Source: Flavobacterium sufflavum (GTDB taxonomy: Bacteria > Bacteroidota > Bacteroidia > Flavobacteriales > Flavobacteriaceae). From it: DNA of 64,000 nt. Positions 60,913 through 64,000 of the stretch are shown one piece after another. The notes below the pieces were generated by a model. The model saw only the letters and a list, made by a program, of their open reading frames with translations, did no database searches and was not told the DNA's origin. The stretch is taken from positions 1 through 64,000 of the forward strand of contig NZ_SACJ01000011.1 in assembly GCF_004016525.1 (NCBI RefSeq), given 5' to 3'. The position numbers and the translations under genes were made by a program. Position 1 is the stretch's first letter. Every line of letters starts with the position of its first letter.

Positions 60913-61614
60913 TTAATGAAAAGTAAAGTTAATAAAGACAGCTCTGCTTTTAAGTGATTCAATATTGCTAGTCCATGGACTATTAGGATCGTTGTCTCTA
61001 ATGAGTTCGTCTTTAAGGCTAAAACAACCTCTTATGGATGGTGAGAATATGAAATATTCGGAGAAAAAATCAATTCCAAATCCTAATTCATAACTCGTAC
61101 TCCATGGTTTTACCCTGAATTTTTGTTGCACATTATCGTCTATTGATTTTGAATTCCCCGATAAATTTAAGGTAGTTGATAATCCACCTACAAGATAAGG
61201 GCGAATATTTCCGGTGCGCAATGAGGAGAATTTTAATAGTAAAGGAAAATGGATGTAAGTGCTGTTTACGTCTCTGACGGCATCAATTTCTCTGGTGAAA
61301 TTAGGATAATTCAGTGTTCTTTTAGTGTAATATAAACCCGGTTCAAAACGAAGGTTAATGTATTCCTGAAGTTTTAAATCGGCAACCACTCCCACATTAA
61401 AACCTGTAGATTTTTTTACCTGAATGTCAGGGCCTACGGTTTTATAATCTATTTTGAAATCGAATGAGTTAAAACCTAAATAGTATCCAAAATACACGCG
61501 TTGTTTTTGAAAATTCTCTAAATTGATAATAGGGTCTTTACTGAACATACTTTTAGACTGTGAATGACCTTTGAAACACAGTAGTAGTAAAATAAAGAAG
61601 ACTATTTTTTTCAT
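60913..61614 (-). CDS. porT: Type IX secretion / gliding protein PorT
   Basis: 233 aa with a signal peptide (about 1-18, KGHSQS). It is an eight-strand-type outer-membrane barrel with the PorT pattern: VYFGYYLGFNSFDFKIDY near the start, VGVVADLKLQEYINLRFEPGL in the middle and the end RAVFINFTFH. PorT is needed for assembly of the type IX secretion machine, which also drives gliding. It sits 17 bp after ubiE, the usual neighbour order in Flavobacteriaceae. Confidence 0.9.
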   Translation of the reverse strand: MKKIVFFILLLLCFKGHSQSKSMFSKDPIINLENFQKQRVYFGYYLGFNSFDFKIDYKTVGPDIQVKKSTGFNVGVVADLKLQEYINLRFEPGLYYTKRTLNYPNFTREIDAVRDVNSTYIHFPLLLKFSSLRTGNIRPYLVGGLSTTLNLSGNSKSIDDNVQQKFRVKPWSTSYELGFGIDFFSEYFIFSPSIRGCFSLKDELIRDNDPNSPWTSNIESLKSRAVFINFTFH

Positions 61615-61631
61615 TTTAGAGTGGACTTAGG

Positions 61632-62363
61632 TTATTTTTTTGATGCAACATAAATGGTGGCTACCCCAAAAGTTTGTGGCATAGCTTTTACATCTATAAA
61701 CCCAATTTTTCTTAAAATATTGTTTAGTGCTTCTCCATAAGGAAAGGCTGCTGCTGATTCAGACAAATAGCCGTAAGCAACATTGTCTTTCGAGAATAAT
61801 TTGCCTATAATAGGAAGGATGTTGTTGCTGTAAAAATGATAACCTTGTTTGTAAGGTGTTTTGTCTGGTACCGAAGTTTCTAAAATAACAAAGGTTCCGT
61901 TTGGTTTTAGTACGCGCAATATTTCGGCTAATCCTTTTTCCAGGTTTTCAAAATTTCGAACCCCAAAAGCAACTGTGATGGCATCAAAATAATTGTCTTC
62001 AAAAGGGATGTTCTCAGAGTCACCTAAAATCATTTCTATCCTGTTAGATAGATTTTTTTGTGCAATCTTTTTTACTCCCACTTCCAGCATTCCTGCCGAG
62101 ATGTCTAGCCCGGTAATTTTTTTAGCGCTGGTATTTGCCATTAAAATAGCTAAATCCCCTGTTCCTGTTGCAATGTCTAATATGGTTTCAGGATTTGTGT
62201 TGGTAACTATTTTTAAAACTTTCTTTCTCCATTTAACGTCAATGCCAAAAGAAATAACGCGGTTCAGATTGTCGTAGTTTCCGGAAATAGTATCAAACAT
62301 CTTTGCTACTTGTTCTTTTTTACCTAATTCAGAGTCTTTATAAGGGGTGATATTTTTTGACAT
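61632..62363 (-). CDS. ubiE: Demethylmenaquinone methyltransferase
   Basis: 243 aa class I SAM methyltransferase, last step of menaquinone synthesis (also called menG). Motifs: [17 protein letters not shown] at the N-terminus, [13 protein letters not shown] (SAM-binding), [19 protein letters not shown] and [15 protein letters not shown]. It forms an operon with porT downstream and has a consensus promoter. Flavobacteria use menaquinone, so the substrate is demethylmenaquinone. Confidence 0.96.
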   Translation of the reverse strand: MSKNITPYKDSELGKKEQVAKMFDTISGNYDNLNRVISFGIDVKWRKKVLKIVTNTNPETILDIATGTGDLAILMANTSAKKITGLDISAGMLEVGVKKIAQKNLSNRIEMILGDSENIPFEDNYFDAITVAFGVRNFENLEKGLAEILRVLKPNGTFVILETSVPDKTPYKQGYHFYSNNILPIIGKLFSKDNVAYGYLSESAAAFPYGEALNNILRKIGFIDVKAMPQTFGVATIYVASKK

Positions 62364-62377
62364 TTTTTAAATTTTGA

Positions 62378-62385
62378 CAAATATA
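62378..62385 (-). promoter_or_regulatory. Promoter of the ubiE-porT operon
   Basis: Minus-strand TATATTTG, an exact minus-7 box 14 bp before the ubiE start codon, with TTTCA in place of TTTG upstream. Confidence 0.6.
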
Positions 62386-62519
62386 CTATAATGGTGTTTA
62401 AGTTGAAACTGAAATTGATTTTCAATTATAATTAGGTGTTATTCTTCGTTGTAATTTTTTTACAAAAATCACTAAAAGTGGGTATTGTGATGTAGGATAA
62501 TTATCCTGAAATTTACCAG

Positions 62520-62855
62520 ATGAATTTATTTGCAATGAATAGTAAGGAATTAGTAGTTCAGATCAGATGGTTGTTTTTTGCGTTGGCATTATCATTTGTT
62601 CTTGTGATTTATTTTGATGGAGCTGTTTTGTTTAGAAACAGTGCTGTAGTCAAAGCGCAAAATACGTTCTTAGGATTAAATTTGTTTTTGGAAATTTTAA
62701 TTTTCATTTCCTTTACTACCTTCGTGGTATTTGGTATTAAAGGTTTTTTCGAGATGTTCTCTCGAAAGATAGCAAATGTGATCATTTTCGTTTCGGGAGT
62801 GAGTTTGCTATTTGTAAATTTGGTGTTGGTATGTCAAATTATTTTTCAAGACTAG
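62520..62855 (+). CDS. Small membrane protein of unknown function
   Basis: 111 aa with three hydrophobic segments (about 14-30, 53-72 and 85-108) and the polar stretch FFEMFSRKIAN between the second and third. I recognise no family. An ATG five codons downstream (62535) could also be the start. A 12-bp palindrome, GGATAATTATCC, lies 14 bp upstream, and a strong terminator follows, which supports a real transcript. Confidence 0.65.
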   Translation: MNLFAMNSKELVVQIRWLFFALALSFVLVIYFDGAVLFRNSAVVKAQNTFLGLNLFLEILIFISFTTFVVFGIKGFFEMFSRKIANVIIFVSGVSLLFVNLVLVCQIIFQD

Positions 62856-62888
62856 AACTATTTCCTGATTATTGCAATTAAAGACATT

Positions 62889-62920
62889 AAAAAAGCCATT
62901 CGTTTTGCGAATGGCTTTTT
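62889..62920. terminator. Bidirectional terminator between the small gene and metK
   Basis: AAAAAGCCATTCG and CGAATGGCTTTTT form a 13-bp stem with a TTTTG loop and A/T runs on both sides. Confidence 0.93.
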
Positions 62921-62941
62921 AGTTTATAATGAGATGGATAA

Positions 62942-64000
62942 TTATAATCCAAATGCTGTTTTAATTTGGTCAACATAGTCTAATTTCTCCCATGTAAATA
63001 ATTCTACAGTTACTGTTTTTTCGTCACCTCCCGGAGCCGAGAAAGTTTTGGTAACAACTTCAGGTGTACGTCCCATATGTCCGTAAGCAGCAGTTTCGCT
63101 GTAAATAGGATTTCTTAGTTTTAAACGTTGTTCGATAAAGTAAGGACGCATATCAAAAATAGCTTCTACTTTTTTAGCGATTTCACCATTTGTTAAGTTT
63201 ACTTTTGAAGTTCCATAAGTTTCAATAAAGATACCCATCGGTTCAGCAACACCAATTGCATAAGAAACCTGAACTAAAATTTCGTCAGCAACACCGGCTG
63301 CAACTAAGTTTTTAGCAATATGACGAGTAGCATAAGCGGCACTTCTGTCTACTTTACTTGGATCTTTTCCTGAGAAAGCACCACCACCGTGAGCTCCTTT
63401 TCCTCCGTAAGTATCAACAATAATTTTTCTACCAGTAAGTCCGGTATCACCGTGAGGTCCACCAATTACAAATTTCCCTGTAGGGTTGATGTGGTAGTTA
63501 ATTTTATCATTGAACAAGTGAGCGTGCTCTGGGTTTTTAGCAATAATTCTCGGAATCAAAATTTCAACAATATCCTTTTTGATTTTAGCAAGCATTGCAG
63601 CTTCTTCGTCAAAATCATCATGTTGTGTAGAAATTACAATCGCGTCAATACGTATTGGTGTGTTGTCATCGCTGTATTCTAAAGTAACTTGAGATTTAGC
63701 ATCTGGGCGTAAATAAGTGATTTCTTTGTTTTCACGTCTTAAAGCAGCTAATTCTCTTAAAAGGCTATGTGATAAATCAAGTGCCAATGGCATATAATTT
63801 TCAGTTTCATTAGTAGCATAACCGAACATCATTCCCTGATCTCCTGCTCCTTGTTCTTCAGGGCTTTTTCTGTCAACACCTTGATTGATATCGGCTGATT
63901 GTTCGTGAATAGCAGAAAGAATTCCACAAGAATTAGCTTCAAACATGTATTCGCTTTTAGTGTATCCAATTTTTCGGATTACATCACGAGCAATTTGTTG
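62942..64000 (-). CDS. metK: S-adenosylmethionine synthetase (5' end outside the window)
   Basis: 353 codons are visible; the N-terminal ~65 residues lie beyond the right edge, since the reading frame continues through 64000 ([20 protein letters not shown]). It makes S-adenosylmethionine from methionine and ATP. Motifs: [15 protein letters not shown], the phosphate loop region [17 protein letters not shown], and [19 protein letters not shown]. No frame damage is seen. An apparent ATG at 63946 is internal. Confidence 0.97.
   Translation of the reverse strand, partial: QQIARDVIRKIGYTKSEYMFEANSCGILSAIHEQSADINQGVDRKSPEEQGAGDQGMMFGYATNETENYMPLALDLSHSLLRELAALRRENKEITYLRPDAKSQVTLEYSDDNTPIRIDAIVISTQHDDFDEEAAMLAKIKKDIVEILIPRIIAKNPEHAHLFNDKINYHINPTGKFVIGGPHGDTGLTGRKIIVDTYGGKGAHGGGAFSGKDPSKVDRSAAYATRHIAKNLVAAGVADEILVQVSYAIGVAEPMGIFIETYGTSKVNLTNGEIAKKVEAIFDMRPYFIEQRLKLRNPIYSETAAYGHMGRTPEVVTKTFSAPGGDEKTVTVELFTWEKLDYVDQIKTAFGL

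Noticed and set aside
1..64000. CRISPR arrays, prophage, integron or defence islands
   Set aside because: I looked for regularly spaced repeats, phage structural genes, integrases and nuclease/methylase clusters and saw none; the window is mostly core chromosome with one utilisation locus.

Overview
The window is a chromosomal segment of a member of the Flavobacteriaceae, most likely Flavobacterium or a close relative. The evidence is low GC, GldE (gliding), PorT (type IX secretion), a lipid-anchored TamL, a GYDIA-type GHMP kinase next to class II HMG-CoA reductase, a zinc-ribbon-less AccD, two SusC/SusD pairs, and repeated matches to the Bacteroidota vegetative promoter (TTG, about 19 bp, TAnnTTTG).

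Layout. (1) 1-6.5 kb: an acetate module on the minus strand. A two-TM mini-protein, an SSS-STAC histidine kinase, a receiver-only response regulator and acetyl-CoA synthetase form one overlapping operon. Upstream lie an acetate transporter (SatP) and a solitary IS1/InsA-like zinc-finger/HTH protein. (2) 6.8-25.1 kb: an arabinose-polymer utilisation locus: FecI sigma, FecR anti-sigma, SusC1-SusD1, a decayed FecR remnant, SusC2-SusD2, a GH51 alpha-L-arabinofuranosidase and a GH127/GH146 beta-L-arabinofuranosidase. (3) 25.3-34.1 kb: tRNA-Phe(GAA), then coaX, an outer-membrane protein, lptC, a small membrane protein, gldE and ppiD on the plus strand, followed by mevalonate genes on the minus strand. 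(4) 34.3-46.7 kb: S9 dipeptidyl peptidase, POT peptide transporter and thioredoxin-like protein, then comEC, NlpC/P60, lpxB and surE on the minus strand, then a tail-specific protease and a secreted nuclease. (5) 46.7-53.9 kb: the rod-shape operon mreB-mreC-mreD-mrdA-rodA with purH upstream. (6) 54.1-64 kb: an ABC permease, accD, fbaA, tamL, an rRNA methyltransferase, porT, ubiE/menG, a small membrane protein and the 3' part of metK.

The most interesting signal is in the utilisation locus. A block of about 105 bp (8748-8853 and 14465-14569), almost identical in both copies, spans the leader and first codons of both susC genes. On the minus strand each block carries a full vegetative promoter (TTG, 20 bp, TAATTTTG) over the susC start codon. 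At susC1 an antisense transcript from it would end in a perfect 10-bp hairpin with a T6 tract (8734-8703). This predicts a cis-antisense RNA of about 105 nt over the susC leader, comparable in position to DonS of Bacteroides fragilis. At susC2 the promoter is conserved but the terminator and the accompanying fecR have decayed.

Other points: several gene starts can be corrected from promoter positions (HMG-CoA reductase, TamL, SusC2, CoaX, PpiD). A TAGCAA element occurs four times in the gap between the InsA-like gene and fecI. All functions are assigned from sequence motifs read by eye; no database search was run.
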